From assembly GCF_002878395.1 (NCBI RefSeq), contig NC_061121.1, positions 19,530,510 through 19,594,509 on the forward strand: a stretch of 64,000 bases of DNA, written 5' to 3'. Every line of letters starts with the position of its first letter. Within the stretch, counting starts at the first letter, position 1. Below, in pieces: positions 22,177-34,204 of the stretch. The DNA is from Capsicum annuum (Eukaryota > Streptophyta > Magnoliopsida > Solanales > Solanaceae). Made by a program: the position numbers and the translations under genes. The notes below the pieces were generated by a model. The model saw only the letters and a program-made list of their open reading frames with translations. It was not told the origin of the DNA and ran no database searches.

Positions 22177-24637
22177 TGTAAGACCACGCAAATTTTCCTC
22201 GTAGTCTAAGCATTTATAGCATGATAAAGGAGGCTTTATACCTGAATTTTAGCTAAGTATTCAACACTTAGTCTCATTTTAATCCTTCAAACTTTGATGA
22301 ATTATTTCACAACCTTCCCAACCTTCGTTTATTGATTTTCTTGTTGATTCACGATGGGGAAAGTCAATAGTACATGTCAGGTGAGTTTCGGAGTATTTGA
22401 ATTAGCATAAGGGCGAGTTTGGGTGACCAAACCAATTAGGGGTCACGATGGCCCTGCGCCGCAAAGGCCAGTCAACCCGACTGGGGGTCGCATCGCGATA
22501 TGTAATTCGATGGCCATCTGACTTGATTGGGGATCACTTCGTGATAGCCATTCGACCCAAGCAGGGGTCGCGACACGAGGGTAGACCTGCGCAGCATTAT
22601 TTTACTCGGATTTTTAAGGGAAAAATGGGTATTTTCCATCCCCTTTTCATCTTTAACACGGGATTTAATCCCCAAATCACCAAAATACATGATATTTCTC
22701 ACAAATTACTCAAGAACAAGGTCTAGGGTTTCAATCCAAAATTTAAGAGAACTCAAAAATTAACCGTCAGCTTTTAAAATTTCTTCAAGAATCGGAATTC
22801 CCAAACCGGGATCTTCATGAAGCACCCATCAATTGTGTGAATAGCATCCCAAAGGCAAGAGTTCATTTAAAGTCCATAATCTAAGGTATCTGGGGTTTGA
22901 ACAAGAGCAATCCTTTTGCTCTTGTTCCCAAAATTATGTTTTTAACGGATTTCTTATGATTTTAAATTTGGGGTTTATACCCAAAGTATTTTGTTGATGA
23001 ATTTTGAGCATGATGAGATTGAATTATGAAACTTAATGGTAGTTTTGAGTTAAAGAATGTTCTTTTATGATTTTGAATATCATGAGCATGGTTTGAGATA
23101 TTGTTTACAGTTTGTCTATTGAATTGAGTATAGATTGTGAATTGAAGCTATCATTTTGATATTGTTAAAGAATTTTGAGAATCGTACAAGCATGATAATT
23201 CGCCATGCATTTATATGAGTTTGATATATTGGTATTAACTTATATATAAATAGTACTTGATCTTTTGATCTTCATATGAGTTTCTGAATCCACTTTACAA
23301 AGATATTCATATAATGTTAAATGCATAACTGGTTTCCTAATCAACCTTTATGAGAGTTTTAATGTGGATTTTCACGAGATGAGCATAGCTAATTAAAGGG
23401 AGTAGTATTTAGCATCGAGTTGGGTAAGTTACTCCGATTTCATACCCCAAAACTATGTGCCACCGTAGGATTGAAACTTTTATGCCTGAGGCAAAGATAG
23501 TGATCACTAAGTTGAGGTTATACTCGTTGGCAAGAGTATGACGCCTCTCCCCAACGTGAGGTTTCTTCTTTAGGAGGAAGAAACTTTGGACTCCATGTAT
23601 CTTGCATGGTTTATGTTGATTAAGAGAAACTCTTTTGCAATACAGTTTTTGAAAGAGAATTTCCTAAAGCCTTAAAGATAATTTTATAGAAAGTTGTTTT
23701 GAAAATATTTCCTTAAAGATAAATAAATTCCTTACTAGTAAAGAAAAGCTTTTAAAAGTATCTCAATAAAGTATTTGGTTGTCTTTTTTCTTTAAGGTGA
23801 GTTGTTTTCTCTGTACTAATTTTATAGAAAGTTTTAAAAGTATGTTTCCCCAGAGATTTTAAAAGCTAAGTGTAAAGGCTCATAATTTAATCAGATATTA
23901 TTTTACTTGAGATTACAGTTTCAAAGTTATAGTCTTAGCTTTCAGATACAGAAGTGAGCACTTTACTACTTAGTCTATATGTTTTGAGGAGGGAATGGAA
24001 CTGCAGATTTTAGAACTAAGTATATTGACTCACGAGACTTAGGCTACATGCTTTGTCATTCATGGTCTATGAGAATTAGATTTCAGAGTTATTCAAGCCA
24101 TGTGAGTCATTTACGTCTGCATGCATGATTTTATAAAGATTAAAGTTATTGTTTAATTATTGCATACACCCCCATATACTCAGTACATCCTCAAAGTACT
24201 AATCGACATATACGTCTATGTGCTACATTGTCTCATAATGTAGGTTTAGGTACTCACTCTCAGCAGCAATAGTGATCTCCGAGCATCTCATCTACATCCT
24301 TATCTTTGCTGAGTCCTTATGATTCGAGGACCTATTTTCTAGATTTCCAGTCATGATATCAGTTGATTTTGTTTTCAGTTCAGTTTGAGTCAGTTGGGGG
24401 TCTGTCCCAATGACTCTCTAGTTCTTGAGTAGCAGAGATTTCGTCCGACTAGACTATCAGTTGTGTTTCAGTTTTCAGTATTACACTATTCAGACATTAT
24501 TTCAAGTTATTTCAGTTTAGATATGATATGACAGCATCATTATTTATTTTATTTACCTTAAAGTAAGATGTAGACTTAGTAGCAGGCTCAAAGGGTTATC
24601 TTGGGGCTACTTGTAGCCTTAAGCACCATGTGATATC
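22177..24637 (+). repeat. 3' LTR of the nested gypsy element, end truncated
   Basis: Starts TGTAAGACCACGC and follows the 5' LTR closely until GCACCATGTGATATC at 24637. The 5' LTR continues with TCGGGATGAGATTTTGGGGC and a final TACA, but here the sequence switches to L1 ORF1 sequence through a C-rich run. About 25-30 bp of the LTR end are missing. Confidence 0.9.
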
Positions 24638-26300
24638 CCCTTCCCCCCCAGTTCAGTTGGATTGGTATCACCTGTTTCGCCAAACCCATCTCCAACCATG
24701 AGGATGGTTGGTGATCCATGGGTAGTGGGGTGGTGTTAAAGGTTATTTAGTTCAAGGTGCTGAATGGGTAGTTGTCGGATGGGGGATCCATTCTCAGTAG
24801 TTTTAGAGGCGTAGGAGCAATTAGTGCTAGTTGCCAAATTACTACTAGGAGTATGATTGTTTTTTTTTATTATCCGTTTTAAGGGAAGAATTGGCCTTAG
24901 AACCTTCATCATTAGCATCCCTATCAGTCATGTCAAGATCCTTGATGGGATTCTCATAGATTTTTTTGACTTGGTAAGGGAGCTGATTGGTGACTGTTAG
25001 CAAGTAAATCAGGGTCCAGTCTTCGAGGCATGAGGACTTTAAGCTTCTCTAACAAGACTTCTTTGTTGGGCCTGGTAGAAAACTCCTTAGCGGACCTAAT
25101 GTGAGATTTAATTAAGGTCTTTTTGGGTGTGAGATCAGGCACTAGATCAGTAGTCAAAACAGTGGGCTAGTTTTTTGGTCGAAAAGAAGGTCGGCCCAAT
25201 TGACCATTAAAGGTGTGGTCTTTCCCATTAGTGGGTTGCTTACTCGGCCCAACTATTAGAGGCCCCTTTGGTTCAGTCCAAGTGCCACTGTGGCCCATTC
25301 TAGAATTACTTTGGACCCATTCCGATTTGGGCATCTGAAGCGATGCTTTGTCTTCGCCGCCACCACTAGACTACGATGTGGATGTGTTGGCACCGGTTTA
25401 GGCCTTGAATAAGAGAGAAGACTTACCTAGGTCGCCCTTTCTCTCACTTGTATGGCTATTGCCTCCACGTTTCCCCTTTTCTTTTTTGAATTTGACCGTC
25501 TGCCATTCGTGGTCGTATTCCAGTGAAGCATTCACCTTTCCAATCGATTGCCCTTCCGATTGTTCATTTATTTTTCCTTTTATTTTGCACCCACCCATTA
25601 TGTGGCCTAGCCTTCTTCATGACTTGCAAAGGCATCCCTCACCTTCGTAGTGAATTTGTTGATGATGGTCCCCTATTTGGATTAAACTACGTAGTAGTTT
25701 CTCAAGTGGGGTTTGGCGCAGATTCTAGCATATCGTCCCCTTAAGGTGGAGGATGTGCATGCGTCGATTTTGACCAGCATCCCTATTTTCTTCCCAATCC
25801 TTTCCAAAATACCGACATCATAGAATTCTGTTGGCATTTGGGGTAGTCGGATCTAGATTGTCGTGCTTTGGATATGTGAATTTGTGGGAATAAAATTTGG
25901 TTCCCATCGGCAAACCGATATGTATGCCCCTACAATAAACCAAGAGCACTGTTGTAGGGCTTGATTTTGATATTCTTCGCTTGAAAGCTTAATCGTTAAG
26001 AACTCCAGCCCTACATCAATTAGGGAAAATCTCTCTTGGATTTTCCTCAGTGTCATCAGTTTATGTTTTAAGAACTGATAGTTGAACCTTTTGCTAACCG
26101 CCTTTATGATGACAGAATATTTCCAAGGATTGTAAATCCTTTATCGATCTTCTGTCGAGAGCGTAATAGAATCCTTAGGATCGTGAGGATCCTAGACTGT
26201 TTATTTTTCTTGGAATGAGAAGGAGTAAGCCATGAAAGAGGTCTGGATTCCTTTTACCTTATCGGTGTAGGATGTTTGGATGATTGGGTCAATTGCCATG
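24638..26300 (-). pseudogene. L1 ORF1 (DUF4283 nucleic-acid-binding protein), N-terminal part
   Basis: Minus-strand frames give the signature of plant L1 ORF1: KGKNCMAIDPIIQTSYTDKV near 26300, then RIYNPWKYSVIIKAVSKRFN near 26110. An open stretch at 26056-25853 holds QCSWFIVGAYISVCRWEPNF, which is DUF4283. Next come IWIRLPQMPTEFYD and a GRYARICAK motif at about 25710. The lysine-rich stretch 25598-25398 (EWQTVKFKKEKGKRGG) is the usual linker. Stops and a frameshift interrupt it. The 3' part of the ORF lies on the other side of the gypsy insertion. Confidence 0.8.
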
Positions 26301-26689
26301 CAATTTTTGCCTTTATCTGGAGGTTTCAGTGGGGCCCTGTTGGGTGAACAGTATTGCCGGTCATTGGTTGGTTCATAGAGAGGTAGGACCGTCTTTCTCT
26401 TGCTAGTAATGGTGGTTCTACTGTACGAGAAAACATTAGAAGCAAGTGATATAGGACAAGCCCAAAGTTAAAAGGACCTCTATTATGGGCTTGTGACTTG
26501 CCAATTTCCTATCAGTTGTCAATGATAGTATTATAATCCTTTAATTTAAAAAACAAAAAAGGACATGGGATGGCCATTTTAAAAAAAATGACCCATAATT
26601 GAAAAGGTGGACATGCTGTAGCCAGTCGACTAAAGTAATTCCTTTTCTTAGCCATTTGACCCAATTGGGCACATGCAGTCTCTATACTC

Positions 26690-26905
26690 AATTGATACAC
26701 TTTTATACCACATTGATATGTTTTTATACTATATTGATACACTTTTTAAAAAAGAGAAAGGAAATTATATACAAGCACATGCAGTCCCTATACCCAATTG
26801 ACACTCTTTCATACCACATTAATATACTTTTATACTACATTGATACACTTGTAGTGTCCATATACTCAATTGATACTCTCTTATACTAGATCGATACATT
26901 TTTAG
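26690..26905. repeat. Degenerate 21-bp repeat array
   Basis: Repeated units of the form ATTGATACACTTTTATACYAC occur at 26693-26750 and again at 26800-26900, separated by A-rich sequence. No gene is seen between the L1 (ending 26434) and the next MITE (27645) apart from this array and AT-rich DNA. Confidence 0.75.
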
Positions 26906-27634
26906 AATGCATGTAAAAACTATATAGAGTCGTATAAAATATGTATCTAAATAATAATTGTAGTTAAAAATTGTATAGAATGTGTATAAAAATGCTATAA
27001 TTGTTATATAGAATATGTATATATATATATATAGAAACTGTATCATTATTATATATAAATATATAGCTTTAACAATTGTATTATATTAAAAGTATATGGT
27101 ATCGTATTTTATTATATAAATAAGTAAAACTAAACAAAACAAACAGTATGTTATTTTAATAATGTTGGTGAATGCAAAATAATCTGGAAAAAAAAAACAA
27201 TTACTTAATTGTTTAAAAAGAATAAAAAAGAGTAGAATCTTTAAAAAAGAAAAGGAGTCATACCAAACTTATTACAATTCTTTTTGAGTGTTGGTTGATA
27301 GATTCATGCACTAGTGTAGCACGTGTAGCCGTCTAAGTATATAGTCATGATAGTGAAGATCTTGGGGTAAGCAGTCACCATGATCGAGTGTTATTTTCTG
27401 GGTTTTTAAATTTAGGTGCTAGTTTTGTGGAATTATTTTAGTTTTAGGTGTTATTTTTGTCCGTTCCCCTTTAAAAAAGTATCAAACTTTATGAGTTCGA
27501 GTTTGAGATTCCACTATAACTTATGTTGACCAAGTTAAAAGGGCAATTCGAGCTGGAAAACTTTTGTTATGTGCAGAGTCGGGTAGAGTTGTCGAATTAC
27601 AACAGTCTATTTAGCTTACATTACTTAGCTAATT
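26906..27634. other. AT-rich spacer
   Basis: Highly AT-rich, with TATATA runs near 27017. No gene recognised. Confidence 0.4.
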
Positions 27635-27644
27635 ATTTATTTAT

Positions 27645-28483
27645 CGGAAAAGGTACGAATGTACCCCTAAACTTTGATATATGGTACAGATATACCCCTA
27701 TCATACTTTAGGTACAAATATATCATTGCCGTTAATGAAAATGTACATATATACCCCTGAACTTTGATAAATGGTACAGATATACCCTCCATCATACTTT
27801 AGGTACAAATATACCCCTGAACTTTGATAAATGGTACAGATACACCCCGTCATACTTTAGGTACAAATATACACTTGTCGTTAATGAAAAGATGCATATA
27901 TACCCTTCTCACTAACGGCAGGACACATGTCACAATCCTATTCATTTGGCCTATTTAAATTTAATTTATCCCAACTCTACCCCAAAATAATTCTAATTTA
28001 ACCCATAACCCAGTTCAAAGAATAACCCAAAACCCAATCTGATCTAATAGAAAAAAAAAAAAAAGAATGAACATGTGTGAATAAAGATACGTCTTGAAGG
28101 TTTTTTTAGATCGGCTCGGGTTTGGGTTATTATTTGGATTGATTTGAGGATTAAATTAGAATTATTTTCAGATAGAATGGGGATAGATTAAATTTAAAAA
28201 GGACAATGAACGAGCTTGTGACACGTGTCCTGTCGTTAGTGAGAAAACTATATATGTACCTTTTCATTAACGGCAAGGGTATATTTGTGCCATTTATCAA
28301 AGTTCAGGGGTATAGATATATGTACCTTTTCATTGACGGGGGATATATATGTACCATTTATTAAAGTTCAAGGGTATATATATACATTTTCATCAACGGT
28401 AAGGATATATTTGTACCTAAAGTGTAACAGTGAGCATATTCGTACCCTTTATTAAAGTTCAAGGGTATATTCGTACCTTTTTC
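27645..28483. mobile_element. Foldback MITE, Mutator-like
   Basis: The whole 839-bp element is one long imperfect inverted repeat. The left arm (GGAAAAGGTACGAATGTACC through CTCACTAACGGCAGGACAC) pairs with the right arm (GTGTCCTGTCGTTAGTGAG through ATTCGTACCTTTTTC). Even the central part, with ACCCAAAACCCAATC against GGTTTGGGTTATT, is inverted. A 10-bp duplication ATTTATTTAT flanks it (27635-27644 and 28484-28493), consistent with a 9-bp Mutator-type duplication. Within each arm, short blocks such as ACCCCTGAACTTTGATAAAT are repeated directly. Its transcript would form a hairpin of several hundred base pairs. Confidence 0.87.
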
Positions 28484-28493
28484 ATTTATTTAT

Positions 28494-29336
28494 ACATGGT
28501 ATGAACCAAAATTACTGTCTTCATACAAACCAGAACTTGTACGCTACATCACTGAACATATTATTTTGAGTTAGTGATCAAATCACACCTAAACTATCAC
28601 TTTTCAAACCATAACTTAATTACACTCGACATTCGCCATGTCATATTACCTATATTATTTTCTCTCAAGATAGCTAGACGATGAATGATTTAAACTTTTC
28701 TTCTATAGTATTGAAGGTGAAATACACTAATAATAACAAATATATCACGTATAATCTTATATGTTGGGCTAATCAAAGACAAGATTCATATATTTTTTTT
28801 GGTTTTAACTTTTTATTTCTTACAAAAATTATTTCTTTTCATCAGTCACGTCACATAATTTATATTTTTAGAAAAGTAAATATAAAATGGAATAAGAAGA
28901 GAAGTAGGACAAGCAAGATAAACGATAAATGCGGCGAAAAAAATAGTCACATGTGAAGATGTCCAAAGAATATGACATCCCTAAAGATCCTCCATATCTC
29001 TGTTCTTTTGGCTCCATTAATTTGCTCCCACAAAAATTAGAACCATCGAGATTGAGTTAAAAAAGAAATTGTGTTTGATTATATTTTTTTATAAAGAGTA
29101 TTTGAGATGACGTTTATGTTACAATATAATCTCAAAAAATGAGAAGTGATATAGAAACAGGTTATAAGCTACTTTTTAAATTTGAAATATAGCTTCAAGT
29201 TTAATTTGAAATTTTCAGGACCGATTGTTTGATAAAATGAAAGTTATTTTAAAAATAAATAAATTAATAAATAATTCTACAGTCAAACTCCTTTGTCTCT
29301 TTCCCTTTCGTAGTTAGTTGAGCATTTGAAAATATT
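28494..29336. other. AT-rich sequence without recognised gene
   Basis: A 91-codon frame at 28681-28956 has no recognisable domain and a composition typical of random AT-rich DNA. Nothing else is seen. Confidence 0.4.
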
Positions 29337-29530
29337 TTGGATCTTACACTATAATCACATGTTTTCATAGATGTTCATTATTAGCATCCTAAATCAGTTT
29401 ATTCTCTCACCGTTGGTACAATCTTTGGACTTTGGGGGAGCATTGTGTTTGAAGCTATATTTTGGATCATACACTAATCACATGTTTCCATACATGTACA
29501 TTATATAATATCCCAAATCACTTATTTCTT
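29337..29530. repeat. Diverged direct repeat (about 120-bp offset)
   Basis: TTTTGGATCTTACACTATAA with its following sequence at 29337 recurs as TTTTGGATCATACACTAATC at 29460. Both are followed by CACATGTTT.CATA and ATCCYAAATCA. Confidence 0.75.
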
Positions 29531-30232
29531 AGTTAAAATTATACCATATTATTGTAAAATCCCACTAATTTCAACGCCAATCGGAATTAAATTGATAGTT
29601 AATAGGACATTGAGGGGGTATACTAACTCACATTGGGGTGGAGAAATAAATTTATACAAGTTGAAAGCGTTTTGGAATAATATGAATCAACCTAAGGACG
29701 AAACTCAACAAAAAAAAAAAACTATAGGGATTGACCCATGGGTTCCCGGCCCCCATGACATTCAACATTGCTAGAATTTTATTTGGCCAAAATGGCGAAG
29801 TAGTGAAGTGAAGCTTTGAAAAGCACGGTTAAGACTTAAGAGTAAGATTCTTTGCTCCTTTTTTTATTCTCTTTAGGGGTATCAAACCTTTTCTCAACGT
29901 AGATGACAACGAGTTAGGCAGTGATAGAAGAGATCAAACACAAATAATAAAATATTAACTCACCTTCTTTTTTTATATTTTGATAGAAGGGAATTAAAAA
30001 AGTGGACAAAATTGAAGAAACGATGCATGTGTCGTGCCTAGTAGAACCACAAAGACGATATATACAGTATAATTCTACAAATGAGGTCCGATCGTACCAA
30101 TTACATCTTTTAAGATTTTTGTCTAGGCCTTTTTTAAGCGACCATCAAGGTGAACTCCTTGATTAGATTAGAGCTAAATTCCTTGTCACTGGGGATTGAG
30201 ATGGATCAAATATAAGAAATCCAAAAAGTTCC
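29531..30232. other. AT-rich spacer
   Basis: No gene, RNA or repeat recognised. Confidence 0.4.
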
Positions 30233-30240
30233 AGAGCAAT

Positions 30241-31128
30241 CAGGGTCGGTTCAATGGTAAAGTCATTGAAGCCACCGCTTCAGGCCCCAACATACTAAAG
30301 GTCCCATAATAACTATTCTTATGTATTACTACTCTATTTTATACGATACTCCCTCCATCTTCAATTATTTAGTGTGTTTCTCTTTTACACACTTCTTAAG
30401 AAATTATTGATCAAAAGTGCTTGATTATTTTATCATTATTTATGTCTTAAGACATAATTCGATTCATTGAATATTTATACTATTATTTATATGTCATTTT
30501 AAGGTGTTTGTTGTCTTTAAGAACAATTACTATTAAATATAAAATGAGAAAAAATAATTAATTTTATAATGAATTTCTAAAATGACAAATAATTTGAGAT
30601 AACTAATTTTAGAATTCTCGATATACAATTTGAGACAAAGAGAATATATAATTGATGAAATTATTATTAACAAAAGATTTTAAACTTTATGCTCTTTTTT
30701 ACTTAGCTGAAATTATTCTAATGAGTAAGTAAATTACAGTAAATTTTCTTCTATCTTATGTTTCAAACATTTAACTTGGTCATCCAGTTTCTTGAGCGAG
30801 CTATTTCTCTTTCTTGTATGATTGATCCAGGAAGCTAAAATTAAGTTTGTTGCCTTTAGTATATGAATATTAATATTAGCAGTCATAAAATATTTCGTAT
30901 TAATAGAGTTCAGGAAAGAATCGCATCTTAAGTAATGTGATGTTTGAGGCTTATGTTAATGCAAGCACTAAAGGGTGTTTTCATGATTTGAATCTATGAC
31001 TTATATAGATCACTTAAGGACAATTTTACATTTTCTCCGAGATTTCCTCCATAATTTAACACAAAATAAGTGTAAGGCCTCTTTTTGTGGTTCGGCTTTA
31101 GGTCACCAACTCCATTAAGCCGTCTCTT
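30241..31128. mobile_element. Non-autonomous hAT element with a nested Stowaway
   Basis: Left end CAGGGTCGGTTCAATGG; right end CCATTAAGCCGTCTCTT, its imperfect inverse. It is flanked by AGAGCAAT (30233-30240) and AGAGCAAC (31129-31136), an 8-bp duplication with one mismatch. No transposase frame is present. A Stowaway-like element lies inside at 30349-30644. Confidence 0.8.
30349..30644. mobile_element. Stowaway-like MITE nested in the hAT element
   Basis: Left end CTCCCTCCATCTTCAATTAT; right end, reversed, TTCTCTTTGTCTCAAATTG. Both ends are flanked by TA. The right terminus is decayed. Confidence 0.7.
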
Positions 31129-31136
31129 AGAGCAAC

Positions 31137-31467
31137 CACCAAGGTAGAACTAAGATTTTGCCTTTGAAAGGAAGTTCCTTGCCTTTTGTTAAATTTTTGT
31201 TATGGATTAATGTTATTAATGATAAAGGAGCATAAAAACTTAAAATTTGTGATCTTAACTTAGGGGTCGTGTAGCGGAATATGAAATAAGTTATTTGTGT
31301 ATTAAATTATGTATAACTTATATAGTATTTGGTAGGTGGATAAAAAATTATTTATTCGTGAATAAAATAAATACTTATAATATTTGACTTACAGTTTAAA
31401 AATTATTATGACTTATAGTTTAAAAATTTACGTAACTAATACCTGTATAACTCTAACCAGCTATCCC
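31137..31467. other. AT-rich spacer
   Basis: No gene or element recognised. Confidence 0.4.
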
Positions 31468-31475
31468 ATCATGTA

Positions 31476-31662
31476 CAGGGACGGAGCTAGCTAATAGTGA
31501 GGGGATTCATCCGAACCTCCTTTGGCAGAAAATTATATTATTTATACAAAATTAAAATTATTTTTCATGTATATAGTAGACGTTGAACCCCCTTCAACTA
31601 ATTCTTTTATTTATATTTTTTTATTTTACACTCCCTTAATTAAGATATTAGCTTTGTTACTA
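31476..31662. mobile_element. Short hAT-type MITE
   Basis: Left end CAGGGACGGAGCTAGCTA; right end decayed (TTAGCTTTGTTACTA). The flanks ATCATGTA (31468-31475) and ATCGTGTA (31663-31670) form an 8-bp duplication with one mismatch. The interior (GTTGAACCCCCTTC) matches the MITE at 51390-51567, so the two are copies of one family. Confidence 0.82.
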
Positions 31663-31982
31663 ATCGTGTATATCAGATAACACATTTCATCAAAATGATA
31701 TAAATAAGAAAATAAATCTAAAACTAATTAATAACCTTGTTGTCAAAGAAGGAAAAGAGTGTGAGCGCAAATAAAAGTAGGGGGAGCATTAATGGGAAAT
31801 AGAGTGAGTTAGAATAGGCTCAAAACACGAGGAGAAGAAAAGGGCAAATAGAATGTAACTTTATAATTTTACCCCTCGTAATTGTGTCTTGTTATTAGTT
31901 TTAATATTGATGGATGGCTAATAATCCCTTTGTCTCCGCCTCCTTTTCCCCGCTTTTCAACTTTGAATGAATAACCCAAATA

Positions 31983-32252
31983 CTCTCTCCGTCCCATTTT
32001 ACCTATCCCAAATTGAGATGGCACAGCTATTAAGAAAATAATGATTGGTAATGTAACTTAACCACTTTACCCCTCTTAATTGTGTCTTGTTATTAGTTCC
32101 AATATTGATGGATGACTAATAACAAGGAGTAATCAATTACACTAAAGGTATAATGGGAAAAAAAATTGTCTTGTCTTGATAAGTAAAAAAGGTCAAATAA
32201 AATGGGACATCAAATTAGAAAATTTGGAACGGATAAAATGGGACGGAGGGAG
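31983..32252. mobile_element. Stowaway MITE
   Basis: Ends CTCTCTCCGTCCCATTTTA and TAAAATGGGACGGAGGGAG, with TA on both sides (31981-31982 and 32253-32254). 270 bp. Confidence 0.92.
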
Positions 32253-32258
32253 TATGTA

Positions 32259-32785
32259 CTCCCTCCGTTTGCTTTTAGTAATTATTGTTTATTTCTTTAT
32301 TAAATTTTTATTTTTATTTTTGTATTTTTTTTATATATTAAGAGAATAATTTTTTTATTTATTTTTAATATTAATGGACTTTGATCATAAAAATTAAAAT
32401 TTTTAAAGTTAGAGTTGAAATTACAATGTGTTTGTTCATGAATATAATTGGAGTTATTTAAAAAAAATTTGTGAGAGAAAAAAAATGAAAAAAAGTAAAA
32501 ATATTTTTTTTTCACTTTTTCAAATATAACTTCAAGTTTTATTTGAAATTCTCATGGTCAAACATCAACTTAGAGTTGTATTTGGAATTCGCATGATCAA
32601 GCATCAACTTAGAGTTGTATTTGACATAAAGTAAAAAAAAAAAGCATGGTCAAATGCTTTTTTCTCCAAATTAATTCAAGACACAATAATAAATATCGTT
32701 TAATAGATTAATAGGGTAAATAATCATGTTAGTAATTATTTTTAATGAGTGTACAAGTTAAAACGTGACAAATAAAATCAAATAG
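32259..32785. mobile_element. Second Stowaway-like MITE, enlarged and decayed
   Basis: Starts TA-CTCCCTCCGTTTGCTTTT only six bases after the preceding Stowaway and ends in a decayed GTGACAAATAAAATCAAATA. It is about twice the usual size. The middle carries a duplicated block (AGCATCAACTTAGAGTTGTA and neighbours, 32557 and 32602) that looks like an insertion. Confidence 0.6.
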
Positions 32786-33059
32786 TGGTATGGGTGTCAA
32801 GTGGACTGGGCCGGGTCAACCCAGAATCGGCCCGTGATTTTATCCGGGTTGTGGGCCGGGCCGGATCAGGGCCAAGTTAAACGAGACGATTCGGTTTCGG
32901 GCCCAACAGTAAAAATTTTAAAAACCACCCTGAACGGCCCACTTAACCCAACCCGATCCAATCCACCTAAACCTGGTCAAACCCAGTTAAAAATCCGGTC
33001 AAAACAGCTAAAAAAAAAAAAAAATTCTTCAATATACACTATATATACCCACCTATATA

Positions 33060-34169
33060 CATTTTAAATACGTTAAACAATATATATACCCTATATATAG
33101 TATATACTACATTAGAATTTAAAAAATATATACACATAATACATATACACAACTACACATGTAATCGTGTATACGACTATACGTTAGTTAAATATATATA
33201 CTACTCTAAATAAAACATATACTACAATATATAAATACACTATATATATAGTTATATACTAATTTATAAAACATATATACATGTATACGTTAAATATATA
33301 CGTTTATAGAAGATGTATACACATATATACGTACCATTCAATATATATGTACTAGTTTAAATAAAATGTGCTACAATATATATATATACACACACACACT
33401 ATATATATAGTTATATACTAATTTATAAAACATATACACATGTATACGTTAAATATATACGTCTATAGAAGATATATACATATATACGTATCATTCAATA
33501 TATATACATACTACTTTAAATAAAATATACTACAATATATACACACACTATATATATAGTTATATACTAATTTATAAAACATATATACATGTATACATNN
33601 NNNNNNNNNNNNNNNNNNNNNNNNNNNNNNNNNNNNNNNNNNNNNNNNNNNNNNNNNNNNNNNNNNNNNNNNNNNNNNNNNNNNNNNNNNNNNNNNNNTA
33701 CACACACTATATATATAGTTATATACTAATTTATAAAACATATACACATGTATACGTTAAATATATACGTCTATAGAAGATATATACACATATCTATGTA
33801 TCATTCAATATATAATACTACTTTAAATAAAATATACTACAATATATACACACAATATATATATATATATATATATGTATGTATATACTAATTTATAAAA
33901 CATATACGCATGTATACGTTAAATAGATACGTCTATAAAAGATATATACACATATATACGTATCATTCAATCTATATGTACTACTTTAAATAAAACATAT
34001 ACTACAATATATATAATACAATATAAACACACACTAAATTTATAGTTATATACTAATTTATAAAACATATACACATGTATGCGTTAAATATACAGTACTT
34101 TAGAAAATAAATACACATATATACGTACCATTCAATATATATATACTACTTTAAATAAAATGTGCTACA

Positions 34170-34204
<35 letters not shown>

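Larger units (their letters stand above)
14419..24637 (+). mobile_element. Ty3/gypsy chromovirus nested in the L1
   Basis: Two LTRs of about 2.45-2.5 kb enclose a primer-binding site, gag, protease, reverse transcriptase, RNase H, integrase, a chromodomain-like tail and a polypurine tract, all on the plus strand. The order and the chromodomain place it among chromoviruses of the Tekay/Del type (inference from domain layout). The coding region carries many stops and a protease-region duplication. The 3' LTR lacks its last 25-30 bp, and no target duplication can be recognised. The large LTRs differ by scattered substitutions and small indels, so the insertion is not recent. Confidence 0.92.
9530..26421 (-). 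mobile_element. Near full-length plant L1 LINE, split by a gypsy element
   Basis: On the minus strand the element starts near 26421 and ends in a poly(A) that reads as T-run 9530-9541. Candidate target duplications TGTATGAGAAAAC (9517-9529) and TGTACGAGAAAAC (26422-26434) differ at one base. ORF1 with a DUF4283-type domain comes first, then ORF2 with endonuclease, reverse transcriptase, zf-RVT and RNase H. Taking out the gypsy element (14419-24637) leaves about 6.7 kb, a normal length for plant L1. Frames are broken in many places, so it is inactive. Confidence 0.88.

Noticed and set aside
22448..22726. Open frames on both strands with GC-rich content
   Set aside because: They lie in the 3' LTR of the gypsy element and have a counterpart, with stops, in the 5' LTR.
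9680..24637. Endogenous pararetrovirus
   Set aside because: The reverse transcriptases here belong to an L1 and to an LTR element with integrase and LTRs. No movement protein or coat-protein-like pararetroviral order was seen.
33511..33747. Open frame across the N gap
   Set aside because: It is made of satellite sequence and unknown bases.
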